NCBI GenBank assembly: GCA_046081125.1
Contig: JBJTVH010000089.1
Coordinates: forward strand, 1 to 64,000
Length of the DNA: 64,000 bases
DNA from: JBEIFW01 sp046081125
GTDB taxonomy: Bacteria; Actinomycetota; Acidimicrobiia; Acidimicrobiales; Ilumatobacteraceae
Direction of reading: 5' to 3'
In this document: positions 51,518-59,899 of the stretch, piece after piece
How the letters are laid out: each line of letters begins with the position of its first letter
How positions within the stretch are numbered: the first letter of the stretch is position 1
Position numbers and translations under genes: made by a program
Notes under the pieces: model-generated
Seen by the model: the letters and a program-made list of their open reading frames with translations, nothing else
Database searches by the model: none
Told to the model about the DNA's origin: nothing

Positions 51518-52690
51518 ATGACGACGACCACGCTGATGGGGGAGCCGACGGCTCGCGGACGGTTCGGGGACTTCGGTGGGCGGTTCGTCCCCGAGACGCT
51601 CGTGCCGGCGTGCGAGGAACTCGAAGCGGCGTTCCGCAAGGCGTGGGCCGATCCGGGGTTCCGCGGGGAACTCCATGCGCTGCTCGTCGACTACGGCGGC
51701 CGGCCGTCGCCGGTCACCGAGTGCCGCAATCTCGGCCGCCAGCTCGGCCTTCGGCTCCTGCTCAAGCGGGAGGACCTGAACCACACCGGCTCGCACAAGA
51801 TCAACAACGTGCTCGGCCAGGCGTTGCTCGCCGTTCGGATGGGCAAGACCCGGTTGGTCGCCGAGACCGGCGCCGGTCAGCACGGCGTTGCGACGGCGAC
51901 GGCCGCGGCGCTGATGGGCTTGCGCTGCAAGGTCTACATGGGGGCGGTCGACGTCGAGCGCCAAGCGCTCAACGTCTTCCGAATGAAGCTGCTCGGCGCC
52001 GAGGTCGAAGCGGTGCAGTCGGGAAGCCGAACCCTGAAAGACGCCGTCAACGAGGCGATGCGCGACTGGGTCGCGACCGTCGGCGACACCCACTATTGCC
52101 TCGGATCGGTGATGGGTCCGCACCCCTACCAGTGGATGGTGCGGGAGTTCCATCGGGTGATCGGGGAGGAGGCGCGCGAGCAGTGCCGGCGCCTGCTCGG
52201 CGGGGCCGATCCCGACGTCGTGGTCGCCTGTGTCGGTGGCGGTTCCAACGCGATCGGGATCTTCTCGGGATTCGTCGACACCGACGCCGAGCTCGTCGGG
52301 GCCGAGCCGGCCGGCGGCGCAGCGATCGGCAGGGGGGTGCCCGGCGTCGTCCACGGCATGCGGTCGTTCCTGCTCCAGGACGAGCACGGCCAGGTGCTCG
52401 AAGCGCACTCGATCTCGGCGGGCCTCGACTATCCGGGCGTCGGGCCCGAGCACAGCCATCTCGCCTCGATCGGCCGGGCCCGCTACGAGCCGGTCACCGA
52501 CGCCGAGGTGATCGACGCGTTCCAGTTGCTGTCCCGCACCGAGGGAATCATCCCCGCCCTCGAGCCGGCCCATGCGCTTGCGTGGGTGGTGAAGGCGGCG
52601 CCGTCGCTCGCCGGTCACACGGTGCTGTTGAACCTCTCCGGGCGTGGCGACAAGGACGTGGCCCAGATGATGGCGCTGCTCCAGCCATGA
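51518..52690 (+). CDS. trpB: tryptophan synthase beta chain (TrpB1)
   Basis: The 390-residue protein is the canonical TrpB that partners TrpA: GRFGDFGGRFVPETL, PLP lysine K94 in HTGSHKINN, ETGAGQHGVATATAAA, GSVMGPHPYQWMVREF and CVGGGSNAIG. ATG 51518 is chosen because the upstream in-frame part (from 51413) has no homology and lies in the trpF end. Either GAGGGG (51512-51517) or CAACCT (51506-51511) may direct expression. It overlaps trpA by ATGA. Confidence 0.97.
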   Translation: MTTTTLMGEPTARGRFGDFGGRFVPETLVPACEELEAAFRKAWADPGFRGELHALLVDYGGRPSPVTECRNLGRQLGLRLLLKREDLNHTGSHKINNVLGQALLAVRMGKTRLVAETGAGQHGVATATAAALMGLRCKVYMGAVDVERQALNVFRMKLLGAEVEAVQSGSRTLKDAVNEAMRDWVATVGDTHYCLGSVMGPHPYQWMVREFHRVIGEEAREQCRRLLGGADPDVVVACVGGGSNAIGIFSGFVDTDAELVGAEPAGGAAIGRGVPGVVHGMRSFLLQDEHGQVLEAHSISAGLDYPGVGPEHSHLASIGRARYEPVTDAEVIDAFQLLSRTEGIIPALEPAHALAWVVKAAPSLAGHTVLLNLSGRGDKDVAQMMALLQP

Positions 52691-53502
52691 GCGGTCTGCC
52701 GACGACGGGAGGCATGGACGCCACCTTCCGCGATTCCCGGGCCGCCGGCCGCAAGCTCCTCGTGCCGTACGTAACCGGCGGGCTGGCGGGTTGGCAGGAC
52801 GCGATCCGGGCTGCGGTGGCGAACGGGGCCGACGGTATCGAGGTCGGGATCCCGTTCTCGGACCCGGTGATGGACGGCCCGGTGATCCAGGAGGCCTCGG
52901 AGCGCGCCCTACGGGACGGCGCCACGCCGATCGGCATCGTCCAGGCGCTCGCCGATCTCGACGTGGACGTACCGCTTGCCGTGATGACCTACTACAACCC
53001 CGTGTACCGGGCGGGCCACGAGCGGTTCGCACAGCGGCTCGCCGAGGTCGGCGTAGCGGCAGCGATCATCCCCGATCTCCCGCTCGAGGAGGCCGGCCCG
53101 TGGTGCGAGGCGGCGGACGCGGCGGGGATCGAAACCGTGCTGCTCGCGGCGCCCACGGCCTCCGACGAGCGACTGCGTCGGGTGGTCGCCCGGGCCCGGG
53201 GGTTCGTGTACGCCGTCGGCCTGCTCGGGGTCACCGGCGAGCGCGAACGGCTTGCGGCGACCGCGGTGGAGATGGCCACCCGGTTAAAGGCGATCACCGA
53301 CGTGCCCGTGCTCGTCGGGGTAGGGGTGTCGAACGCGGTGCAGGCGGCAGAGGCCTGCGCGGTCGCCGACGGGGTGATCCAGGGCGCGTCGGTCGTACGG
53401 CGCCTGATGGATGGGGGGCCCGATGCGGTCGGTGCGTACATTGCTGACGTGCGGCGGAGTATTGACGCAATCATCGTCCGTGACGAAGGACACGCAAATT
53501 AG
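52687..53502 (+). CDS. trpA: tryptophan synthase alpha chain
   Basis: TrpA releases indole from indole-glycerol phosphate. The 271-residue barrel has LVPYVTGGL, the catalytic Glu in GIEVGIPFSDPVMDGPVIQ, PDLPLEEA with catalytic Asp, and VGVGVSN. ATG 52687 overlaps the trpB stop, giving coupled synthesis of the alpha2-beta2 complex. Confidence 0.97.
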   Translation: MSGLPTTGGMDATFRDSRAAGRKLLVPYVTGGLAGWQDAIRAAVANGADGIEVGIPFSDPVMDGPVIQEASERALRDGATPIGIVQALADLDVDVPLAVMTYYNPVYRAGHERFAQRLAEVGVAAAIIPDLPLEEAGPWCEAADAAGIETVLLAAPTASDERLRRVVARARGFVYAVGLLGVTGERERLAATAVEMATRLKAITDVPVLVGVGVSNAVQAAEACAVADGVIQGASVVRRLMDGGPDAVGAYIADVRRSIDAIIVRDEGHAN

Positions 53503-53587
53503 CGTTAAAAAAGTTCGTCCCGTTCGCGCTCGGCACCGTAGAACAGGGAAACGGCCCGCCGGGCCGCCCACTCCTCGGAGGTTTCCA

Positions 53588-54136
53588 ATGCGTACCCGCT
53601 CGCTCGTCGCCGGTCTCGCCGTCGGTGCGGTCTCCCTCGCCGCCTGCGGTGAGGACAAGAAAAACACCGCTCCCGTCACGACGGCGGCCACCACCGTCAA
53701 GGCGACGGCCGCTCCGGCGCCCACCGGGGACATCGTCGACGTCGCCGTCGGCGCCGGATCGTTCAAGACCCTCGCCGACCTCCTCACCAAGGCCGGCCTC
53801 GTCGAGACCCTCAAGGGGGCCGGCCCCTTCACGGTGTTCGCCCCCACCGACGACGCCTTTGCGAAGGTCGACAAGGCGACGCTCGACAAGCTCGGCGCCA
53901 ACCCCGCCGCCCTCAAGCAGGTGCTCACGTACCACGTGGTCGCCGGCAAGGTGATGGCCGCCGACGTCAAGGCCGGCAAGGTGAAGATGGTGTCGGGCGA
54001 CGAGGCCACGATCGCCGTCGAGGGGGGCAAGGTCACCATCGACAAGGCCAACGTCACCAAGACCGACATCGCAGCGAAGAACGGCGTGATCCACGTGATC
54101 GACGCCGTGATCATCCCCAGCACCCTCAAGCTCTGA
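53588..54136 (+). CDS. fasciclin-domain lipoprotein
   Basis: The 182-residue protein has a lipoprotein signal (AGLAVGAVSLAAC), a Thr/Ala/Pro linker and one fasciclin (FAS1) domain with DLLTKAGLVETLKGAGPFTVFAPTDDAF, YHVVAGKV and GVIHVIDAVIIPS. Such proteins mediate adhesion or cell-wall contacts. A good ribosome binding site GGAGG (53576-53580) precedes ATG 53588; the 85-base upstream region is relatively AT-rich (GTTAAAAAAGTT) and holds a hairpin CGGCCC-GGGCCG near 53550. Confidence 0.93.
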   Translation: MRTRSLVAGLAVGAVSLAACGEDKKNTAPVTTAATTVKATAAPAPTGDIVDVAVGAGSFKTLADLLTKAGLVETLKGAGPFTVFAPTDDAFAKVDKATLDKLGANPAALKQVLTYHVVAGKVMAADVKAGKVKMVSGDEATIAVEGGKVTIDKANVTKTDIAAKNGVIHVIDAVIIPSTLKL

Positions 54137-54186
54137 TCGCTGCGCTGGTCTCCGCCAGCGTTCGATTCACGAAGCGCTTGCCTTCA

Positions 54187-54220
54187 CGACGCCGACTCGG
54201 GTTCGCCCGGGTCGGCGTCG
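54187..54220. terminator. long hairpin with TTCG tetraloop after the fasciclin gene
   Basis: Arms 54187-54201 and 54206-54220 form 15 pairs (one T-G wobble) closed by a TTCG tetraloop. It lies between convergent genes and is the most stable hairpin seen here. No T-run follows. Confidence 0.75.
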
Positions 54221-54225
54221 GCGCG

Positions 54226-54546
54226 TCAACGGCGGCGCAGCCCGTGCCCGTAGAACGCCCCCCGGGGTCGGGCGTGGGCGTGGTAATGGTCGGGGATGTT
54301 GCGCATGTTGTCGTCGACGTAGTGCTCGAAGGTGAAGTGCGTCTCGACGACCACGGCGAGCTTGGCGTGGAGCATCGCTTTCACGGTGTCGTCGGGCTTG
54401 TTGTCGTGGTTGCGCCACACGACCATCGGCACCGAACAGATCTCGCACTCGGCGATCCAGCAGTCGTCGTCCTCGTAGAACCACTCCGTGATCCGAGCCT
54501 CCTCGCACAGGTCGCACGACGGGTCCACGATGCGCTCGACAGCCAT
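54226..54546 (-). CDS. small CxxC-motif protein of unknown function
   Basis: The 106-residue product has two CxxC pairs (DPSCDLCEEA and AECEICSVP) like a metal-binding knuckle, followed by a His-rich tail (NIPDHYHAHARPRG). It is acidic and probably cytosolic. ATG 54546 is preferred over 54564 as it starts at AVERIVDPSC. It is divergent from bcp by 38 bases. I cannot assign a family with confidence; a zinc or iron-binding role is a guess. Confidence 0.7.
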   Translation of the reverse strand: MAVERIVDPSCDLCEEARITEWFYEDDDCWIAECEICSVPMVVWRNHDNKPDDTVKAMLHAKLAVVVETHFTFEHYVDDNMRNIPDHYHAHARPRGAFYGHGLRRR

Positions 54547-54584
54547 GTGGGCATCATGGCGCACCGGTGTGGTTGGCTTCGACC

Positions 54585-55037
54585 ATGCTCAGCGCTGGAG
54601 ACAAGGCCCCCGCCTTCGCCCTGCCCGACCAGGACGGCGCCACGGTGCGCCTGTCGTCGTTCAAGGGTCGCCGGGTCCTCGTGTTCTTCTACCCGAAGGC
54701 CGACACGCCCGGCTGCACGCAGCAGGCGTGCGGGGTGAACGAGATCCTCGACCGCATCGGCGACACCGCCGTGGTGGGGATCAGCCCGGATCCGGCGGCC
54801 CGGCAGAAGAAGTTCGCCACCAAGTACGGCCTCGGCTTCCCGTTGCTCGCCGACACCGAGCACGCCGTGGCCGAGGCGTACGGCGTGTGGAAGGAGAAGT
54901 CGATGTACGGCCGGACGTATTTCGGCATCGAGCGTTCCGCGTTCCTGGTGGGGCCCACCGGCAAGCTCGAGCGGGTCTGGTACAAGATCAGCCCGAAGGA
55001 CACCCCGGCGAAGCTGCTCGAAGCGGTCGCATCGTGA
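54585..55037 (+). CDS. bcp: peroxiredoxin Bcp/PrxQ
   Basis: Bcp reduces hydroperoxides with thioredoxin. The 150-residue product has the peroxidatic Cys44 in TPGCTQQACG and the resolving Cys49 five residues on, typical of PrxQ, plus GDKAPAFALPDQDG and FFYPKADT. It uses ordinary Cys, unlike the redoxin at 17503. Its stop overlaps fabZ (GTGA). Confidence 0.95.
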   Translation: MLSAGDKAPAFALPDQDGATVRLSSFKGRRVLVFFYPKADTPGCTQQACGVNEILDRIGDTAVVGISPDPAARQKKFATKYGLGFPLLADTEHAVAEAYGVWKEKSMYGRTYFGIERSAFLVGPTGKLERVWYKISPKDTPAKLLEAVAS

Positions 55038-55465
55038 GCGGCGGATTCCCGGCCCCGACCGAGGTGTTGCCGCATCGGCCCCCGTTCCTGTTCCTCGACG
55101 AGGTGACCGCCCTCGAGCCGGGGGTCCGGGCGGCCGGGCGCTGGCATCTCACCGGCGACGAGTGGTTCTTCGCCGGACACTTCCCGGGTCGGCCCACGTT
55201 GCCGGGCGTGCTCATGTGCGAAGCGATCGCCCAGGTCGGCGCCTACGCCGTTCTGGCCGGCGGCACCCTTCGTGGGAAGCTGCCGCTGTTCGGTGGTCTC
55301 GACGGCGCTCGGTTCCGCCGCCAGGTCGTGCCCGGTGACGTGCTCGAGCTCGATGTCACCCTCGGCCGGATGTCGGCCCGCGCCGGGAAGGGCAGCGGGC
55401 GCGCCCTGATCGGCGGGGCCGTGGCCTGCGAATGCGAGTTGATGTTCGTCCTCGTCGACGCCTGA
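55034..55465 (+). CDS. fabZ: 3-hydroxyacyl-ACP dehydratase FabZ
   Basis: FabZ dehydrates 3-hydroxyacyl-ACP. The 143-residue hot-dog protein has LPHRPPFLFLDEV, the catalytic His in AGHFPGRPTLPGVLM and E in CEAIAQ. GTG 55034 overlaps bcp. It faces the convergent fab operon across 14 bases. Confidence 0.93.
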   Translation: MSGGFPAPTEVLPHRPPFLFLDEVTALEPGVRAAGRWHLTGDEWFFAGHFPGRPTLPGVLMCEAIAQVGAYAVLAGGTLRGKLPLFGGLDGARFRRQVVPGDVLELDVTLGRMSARAGKGSGRALIGGAVACECELMFVLVDA

Positions 55466-55479
55466 ACGCCGCCGAGCCC

Positions 55480-56667
55480 TCAGCCGGCGTAGGGCGCGAG
55501 GATCACCGAGCCGTTGTGGCCACCGAAGCCGAAATTGTTCGAGATCGTCGGCCCCGGCATCCACGGCCGGGGGCCGCCGACGACGAGGTCGATGTCCATG
55601 GCGGGGTCGAGCGTCGTGGTGTTCGCCGTTGGCGGGATCGCCCGGTGATGCATCGACGCCAGCACCGCGGCGGCCTCGAGTGCGCCAGCGGCACCGAGCG
55701 CATGGCCGGTGACCCCCTTGGTGGAGGTGACCGCCGGACCGGGCCGGCCGAACACGGCCCGCACGGCCTCGGCCTCGGCTGCGTCGTTCAGCGGGGTGGA
55801 GGTGCCGTGGGCATTGACCTGGGTGATCTGCTCGGGCTCGAGGCCGGCGTCGTGGAGCGCCAAGCGCATGCAACCGATCGCCCCGGCCCCGCCGGGGGAG
55901 GGGGCGGTGATGTGATGGGCGTCGGCGTTGGATCCGGCGCCGAGCACCTCGGCCAGGATCGTGGCGCCGCGGGCCTCGGCGGCACGGGCCTCTTCGAGCA
56001 CGAGCACGGCGCCACCTTCACCGAACACGAAGCCGTCGCGCCCGGCGTCGAACGGCATCGAGCGGCCCGAGCTGGACAGGGCGGTCATGTTGGCGAAGCC
56101 GGCGACGGCGGTGATCGTGATCGCCGCCTCGGCGCCGCCGGTGATGACGGCATCGCACAGGTCCCAGGCGATCAGGCGGGCGGCGTAGCCGATCGCGTGG
56201 GTGCCGGCGGCGCAGGCGGTGGCGATCGTCTCGCACGGTCCCTGCCAGCCGTACCGCATCGAGATCATCGCCCCGGCGGCGTTCGCCATCATCATCGGTA
56301 CCAGGAACGGCGACACCCGTTTCGGGCCCTTCTCGACCCGGACGACGACCTGGTCCTCGAGGGTGATCAGGCCTCCGACGCCGGTGGCGAAGATGACGCC
56401 ACGCCGGGCCGGATCGGCGGCGGGCTCACCGGACTGCTCGAGTGCTTCGGCCGCGGCGGCGAGTGCGAACTGCTGCACTCGGTCGGCCCGCCGGACCTCC
56501 TTGGGGTTGTCGAAGTACGGCGTTGGGTCGAAGCCCTCGACGGGCCGGGTCTGGCCGCCGGTGGCGCCAGGACCGAGCAGCCCCGTCCAGAACGCGTCCC
56601 GGCCCAGCCCGCACGGGGCGACGACGCCCCATCCGGTGACGACGACCCGGCGACCCGTGCCCCGCAT
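55480..56667 (-). CDS. fabF: 3-oxoacyl-ACP synthase II FabF
   Basis: FabF elongates acyl-ACP with malonyl-ACP. The 395-residue thiolase-fold enzyme has the catalytic Cys in TACAAGTHA, His in NAHGTST and His in TKGVTGHALGAAG, plus NNFGFGGHNGS. ATG 56667 overlaps the acpP stop. It is the last gene of fabD-H-G-acpP-F. Confidence 0.96.
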   Translation of the reverse strand: MRGTGRRVVVTGWGVVAPCGLGRDAFWTGLLGPGATGGQTRPVEGFDPTPYFDNPKEVRRADRVQQFALAAAAEALEQSGEPAADPARRGVIFATGVGGLITLEDQVVVRVEKGPKRVSPFLVPMMMANAAGAMISMRYGWQGPCETIATACAAGTHAIGYAARLIAWDLCDAVITGGAEAAITITAVAGFANMTALSSSGRSMPFDAGRDGFVFGEGGAVLVLEEARAAEARGATILAEVLGAGSNADAHHITAPSPGGAGAIGCMRLALHDAGLEPEQITQVNAHGTSTPLNDAAEAEAVRAVFGRPGPAVTSTKGVTGHALGAAGALEAAAVLASMHHRAIPPTANTTTLDPAMDIDLVVGGPRPWMPGPTISNNFGFGGHNGSVILAPYAG

Positions 56668-56903
56668 CAGAGCTTCGACACCACGAGGTCGTAGGCCTGC
56701 GACACGGCCTTGATGCCCTCGAGTTCCTCCTCGGGCACCTCGACACCGAACTCCTCCTCGAGCGCCATGACCAACTCGACCAGGTCGAGGCTGTCGGCGT
56801 CGAGATCGTCACCGAAGGTGGCCTCAGGGGTCACGGCCGAGGCGTCGACCGACAGCACCTCGACGCAGCACTTCACGAACCGGGACCAGTTGTCGTCGCT
56901 CAC
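56667..56903 (-). CDS. acpP: acyl carrier protein
   Basis: The 78-residue acidic protein has the phosphopantetheine Ser38 in DADSLDLVE. GTG 56903 is preceded by AAGGAG. It lies 51 bases downstream of fabG; this gap contains a TAGACA-like sequence but no convincing promoter. Confidence 0.97.
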   Translation of the reverse strand: MSDDNWSRFVKCCVEVLSVDASAVTPEATFGDDLDADSLDLVELVMALEEEFGVEVPEEELEGIKAVSQAYDLVVSKL

Positions 56904-56954
56904 GATGGCTCCTTGCGAATCGGGACCTTTTGTCTACCAGAGGGGCTCGACAGC

Positions 56955-57662
56955 TCAGTGACCCATCCCCAGGCCGCCGTCGACCGGGATGACGGCACCG
57001 GTGATGAACGCGGCGTCGTCGGACGCGAGGAACGCGACGACGCCGGCGATCTCGTCCGGGGAAGCGAACCGCCCGAGCGGGACGGTGGTGCGGATCGCCT
57101 CGGTGCGGTCGTCGCCGAGCGCGGCGGTCATGTCGGTGGCGACCGGGCCGGGGGCGACGACGTTGACGGTGATCGACCGGGACGCCAACTCGCGTGCGAG
57201 CGAGCGGGCGAGCCCGACCATCCCGGCTTTCGACGCCGCGTAGTTCACCTGCCCGGCCGATCCGGACAGCGCAACGACCGAGGACATGAGGATGATCCGG
57301 CCCCTGCGGGCCCGCAGCATGCCCTGCGCAGCGCGCTTCGCGACCCGGTAGCTGCCGGTCAGGTTGGCGTCGACCACCGACGTGAAGTCGTCCTCGCTCA
57401 TCCGCAGCACGAGCGTGTCCTTGGTGACCCCGGCGTTGGCCACCAGGATCTCGACAGGACCGAATTCGGCCTCGACCGATTTGAACGCTGCGTCGACCTC
57501 GGCGGCCGAGCGGACGTCGCAACGGACCCCGAACAGCCCCTCGGGCGGCGGCGAGGAGTGGTAGGTGACCGCAACCCGGTCACCGAGCGCAGCGAACCGC
57601 TGTGCGCAGGCGAGCCCGATGCCGCGCGAGCCGCCGGTGACGAGCACGACCCGTCCGGTCAC
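56955..57662 (-). CDS. fabG: 3-oxoacyl-ACP reductase FabG
   Basis: The 235-residue SDR has the NADPH motif TGGSRGIG, NAGV, the Ser-Tyr-Lys triad (MSSVVALSG, NYAASKAG) and PGPVATDM. It reduces 3-oxoacyl-ACP. GTG 57662 overlaps the fabH stop. Confidence 0.95.
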   Translation of the reverse strand: MTGRVVLVTGGSRGIGLACAQRFAALGDRVAVTYHSSPPPEGLFGVRCDVRSAAEVDAAFKSVEAEFGPVEILVANAGVTKDTLVLRMSEDDFTSVVDANLTGSYRVAKRAAQGMLRARRGRIILMSSVVALSGSAGQVNYAASKAGMVGLARSLARELASRSITVNVVAPGPVATDMTAALGDDRTEAIRTTVPLGRFASPDEIAGVVAFLASDDAAFITGAVIPVDGGLGMGH

Positions 57663-58609
57663 GTGCGTCCCCAGCGGATCAATGACGCTGCGCCGGTCAT
57701 CCCGGCTCCGAACCCGACGAGCAGCACCAGGTCACCGTCCGCGACGCGCCCGGCGTCGACGGCGTCGACCAGCGCGAGGGGGATGGACGCCGAGGAGGTG
57801 TTGCCGGTGCGGTCGAGCACGATGGCCGTGCGGTCCCGCTCGACGCCGAGCCGCTGGCACGCAGCGTCGATGATCCGGATGTTCGCCTGGTGCGGCACCA
57901 CGAGCGCGACGTCCTCGATGCGCACGCCGGCCTCTCGCAGCACCTGCTGACCGAGGTCGACCATGATCCGCACGGCCCGCCGGAACACCTCTTTGCCCTC
58001 CATGACGATCGTCGAGCCGATGTCGGCGTGGAGGATCATCTCGGCGGTGCCGTCGGCGTCGATCGCCCAGGACAGGATGTTGCTGGGACCCTCCTTGGCC
58101 TCGAGCACCGCCGCCCCGGAGCCGTCGGCGAAGAGCACGGCGGTGTTCCGGTCATCCCAGTCGGTGATGCGCGACAGGGTGTCCGTGCCGATCACCAGCG
58201 CCCGCCGTGCTCCGGTGGCGATCATCCCCTGTGCGGCCACGAGGCCGTAAACGAATCCCGAGCAGGCGGCGTTCAGGTCGAACGCGCCGCACCGCAGCCC
58301 GAGCGCCGCCTGCACCGCAGCCGAGGTGCCGGGCACCTGGCGATCGGGCGTGGTCGTCGCAAGGATCAGGACGTCGATGTCCTCTGGGGCCAATCCGGCC
58401 ACCTCGAGCGCCCGGCGTCCCGATTCGACCGACAGGCTCGCCGTGGAACCGCCGACCCGCCGCTCCCGGATGCCGGTGCGCTCCCGGATCCACGCGTCGT
58501 TGGTGTCCATACGGGCAGCGAGGTCGTCGTTGGTGACGATCTTGTCGGGCAGGGCGATGCCCCAGCCGGTGACCGCGCAGCCGGTGACCCCGTCGGGAAC
58601 CCGCGGCAT
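57659..58609 (-). CDS. fabH: 3-oxoacyl-ACP synthase III FabH
   Basis: FabH starts fatty-acid synthesis from acyl-CoA and malonyl-ACP. The 316-residue protein has the catalytic Cys in LNAACSGF, His in VVPHQANIRI, Asn in DRTGNTSSASIPLAL and the WIRERTGIRER motif. ATG 58609 directly follows the fabD stop. Confidence 0.97.
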   Translation of the reverse strand: MPRVPDGVTGCAVTGWGIALPDKIVTNDDLAARMDTNDAWIRERTGIRERRVGGSTASLSVESGRRALEVAGLAPEDIDVLILATTTPDRQVPGTSAAVQAALGLRCGAFDLNAACSGFVYGLVAAQGMIATGARRALVIGTDTLSRITDWDDRNTAVLFADGSGAAVLEAKEGPSNILSWAIDADGTAEMILHADIGSTIVMEGKEVFRRAVRIMVDLGQQVLREAGVRIEDVALVVPHQANIRIIDAACQRLGVERDRTAIVLDRTGNTSSASIPLALVDAVDAGRVADGDLVLLVGFGAGMTGAASLIRWGRT

Positions 58610-59785
58610 TCAGGCCGTCCTCAGCCAGGCGAGGGGTTGCCGGGCGGTGACCCGCTCCCCGTCGACCGCGATGTAGGCCTGGAACACGCCCTCGAACGGG
58701 GAGCGGACCTCCTGACCGGCCACGGTGCCGATCACCTGTCCGGTGATGATCGGGGCCCCGTCGCCGAGGCCCGCCAGCGGGGTGAACACCCCGGCCGCCG
58801 GCGAGACGACCAATCGCTCGGACGCGAACAGGTGCTCACCGACGGGCCCCGCCGGCGTCGGCGCCCGGCGCACGGCCACGAAGTCCAACAGCTTGTCGAG
58901 ATCCTCGGGCACGGCGATCGACAGCGTGCGGGCCTGCGGGAGGGTGCGCTTGGCCATCCCGGTGAGCACCCCACCCGGGCCGAGTTCGAGCAGTTCGGTG
59001 CAGCCGGCCTCGCCGAGGGTGAGCAGGCAGTGCTTCCATCGCACCGGCGACGAGAGCTGCGCCGACAGCAGCGCGGCCCATTCCTCGCCGCGGGCGTGGG
59101 GGAGCGCGTCGACGTTGGACACGACCGGGACCTCGGTGTCGCGGGGCGTGGCCGCCGCGATCGCCTTGCGGAGACGGTCACGGGCCGGGGTCATGAACGG
59201 CGTGTGGAACGCACCCGCGACCTGCAGCGGCATCACCTTCTTCGCGCCGAGCTCCTTCGCGTGGCGCGAGGCTCGCTCGACGCCGTCGGCGGAACCGGCG
59301 ATCACCACCTGTCCGGAAGCGTTGAGGTTGGCGACCCAGACATCGGCGTCCGCGAGGCGGCACGCGATCTCGACCTGGTCGTCGTCTAGGCCGAGGACCG
59401 CCGCCATCGTGCCCGGCTGATCGCGGCCTGCGACGTGCATGGCGTCGGCCCGCTCGCACACGAGGCGGACCCCGTCGTCGAAGCCCAAGGCGCCCGTCGC
59501 GGTGAGCGCGGTGTACTCGCCAAGGGAGTGACCGGCGCAGAAGTCGGGCTCCACCCCGAGGCGCTCGACGGCGTCGAGGACCATCAAGCTGGTGACGAAC
59601 GTGGTGAGCTGGGCATTGCGGGTGTCGCGCAGCTCCTCGGCATCGGCGTCGAGGAGCAGTCGGGCGACGTCGCGGTCGGCGACCGCCGACGCCTCCTCGA
59701 CGAGCTCCCAGCTGTCGTGGTCGGCCCACGGGCGGCCCATGCCGGGCCGCTGTGAACCTTGTCCGGGGAACATGAACGCGAGCAT
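58610..59785 (-). CDS. fabD: malonyl-CoA:ACP transacylase FabD with C-terminal barrel-sandwich domain
   Basis: Residues 1-305 are a standard FabD: FPGQGSQRPGMG, catalytic Ser87 in GHSLGE, catalytic His194 in GAFHTPFM and LELGPGGVLTGM. Residues about 320-391 form an extra domain with the pattern of a biotinyl/lipoyl barrel-sandwich fold (LVVSPAAGVFTPL, GDGAPIITGQVIGTV, RSPFEGVFQ, DGERVTARQPLAWL). The usual modifiable Lys at the turn is absent. FabD alone is about 310 residues. ATG 59785 with GGAGG upstream is chosen; extension to 59914 enters the tRNA leader. The extra domain may dock carboxylase or ACP partners. Confidence 0.93.
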   Translation of the reverse strand: MLAFMFPGQGSQRPGMGRPWADHDSWELVEEASAVADRDVARLLLDADAEELRDTRNAQLTTFVTSLMVLDAVERLGVEPDFCAGHSLGEYTALTATGALGFDDGVRLVCERADAMHVAGRDQPGTMAAVLGLDDDQVEIACRLADADVWVANLNASGQVVIAGSADGVERASRHAKELGAKKVMPLQVAGAFHTPFMTPARDRLRKAIAAATPRDTEVPVVSNVDALPHARGEEWAALLSAQLSSPVRWKHCLLTLGEAGCTELLELGPGGVLTGMAKRTLPQARTLSIAVPEDLDKLLDFVAVRRAPTPAGPVGEHLFASERLVVSPAAGVFTPLAGLGDGAPIITGQVIGTVAGQEVRSPFEGVFQAYIAVDGERVTARQPLAWLRTA

Positions 59786-59816
59786 CGGCGGGAGTGGCCT
59801 CCTACGGTCCGCTGTC

Positions 59817-59822
59817 AGGTTA
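59817..59822 (-). promoter_or_regulatory. fabD promoter -10 box TAACCT
   Basis: On the minus strand TAACCT lies 31 bases before the fabD ATG, giving a leader of about 25 nt that holds the ribosome binding site TAGGAGG (around 59797-59803). Confidence 0.45.
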
Positions 59823-59881
59823 GGCCCCGGGGGATCGGGGGCACGACCTTCGGCGCCCGCAAGGCCTGCGGCGGTGCGCGC

Positions 59882-59887
59882 TACGCT
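59882..59887 (+). promoter_or_regulatory. tRNA-Leu promoter -10 box TACGCT
   Basis: TACGCT ends 12 bases before the mature tRNA 5' end, so the primary transcript would carry a very short 5' leader. No -35 is clear. Confidence 0.4.
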
Positions 59888-59899
59888 GCGGCGCTTCGA

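Noticed and set aside
49922..53471. Shared 10-mer TTGACGCAAT at 49922-49931 and 53462-53471 as a regulator site
   Set aside because: Only two copies, one overlapping a start codon and one inside trpA, without symmetry. It is most likely chance.
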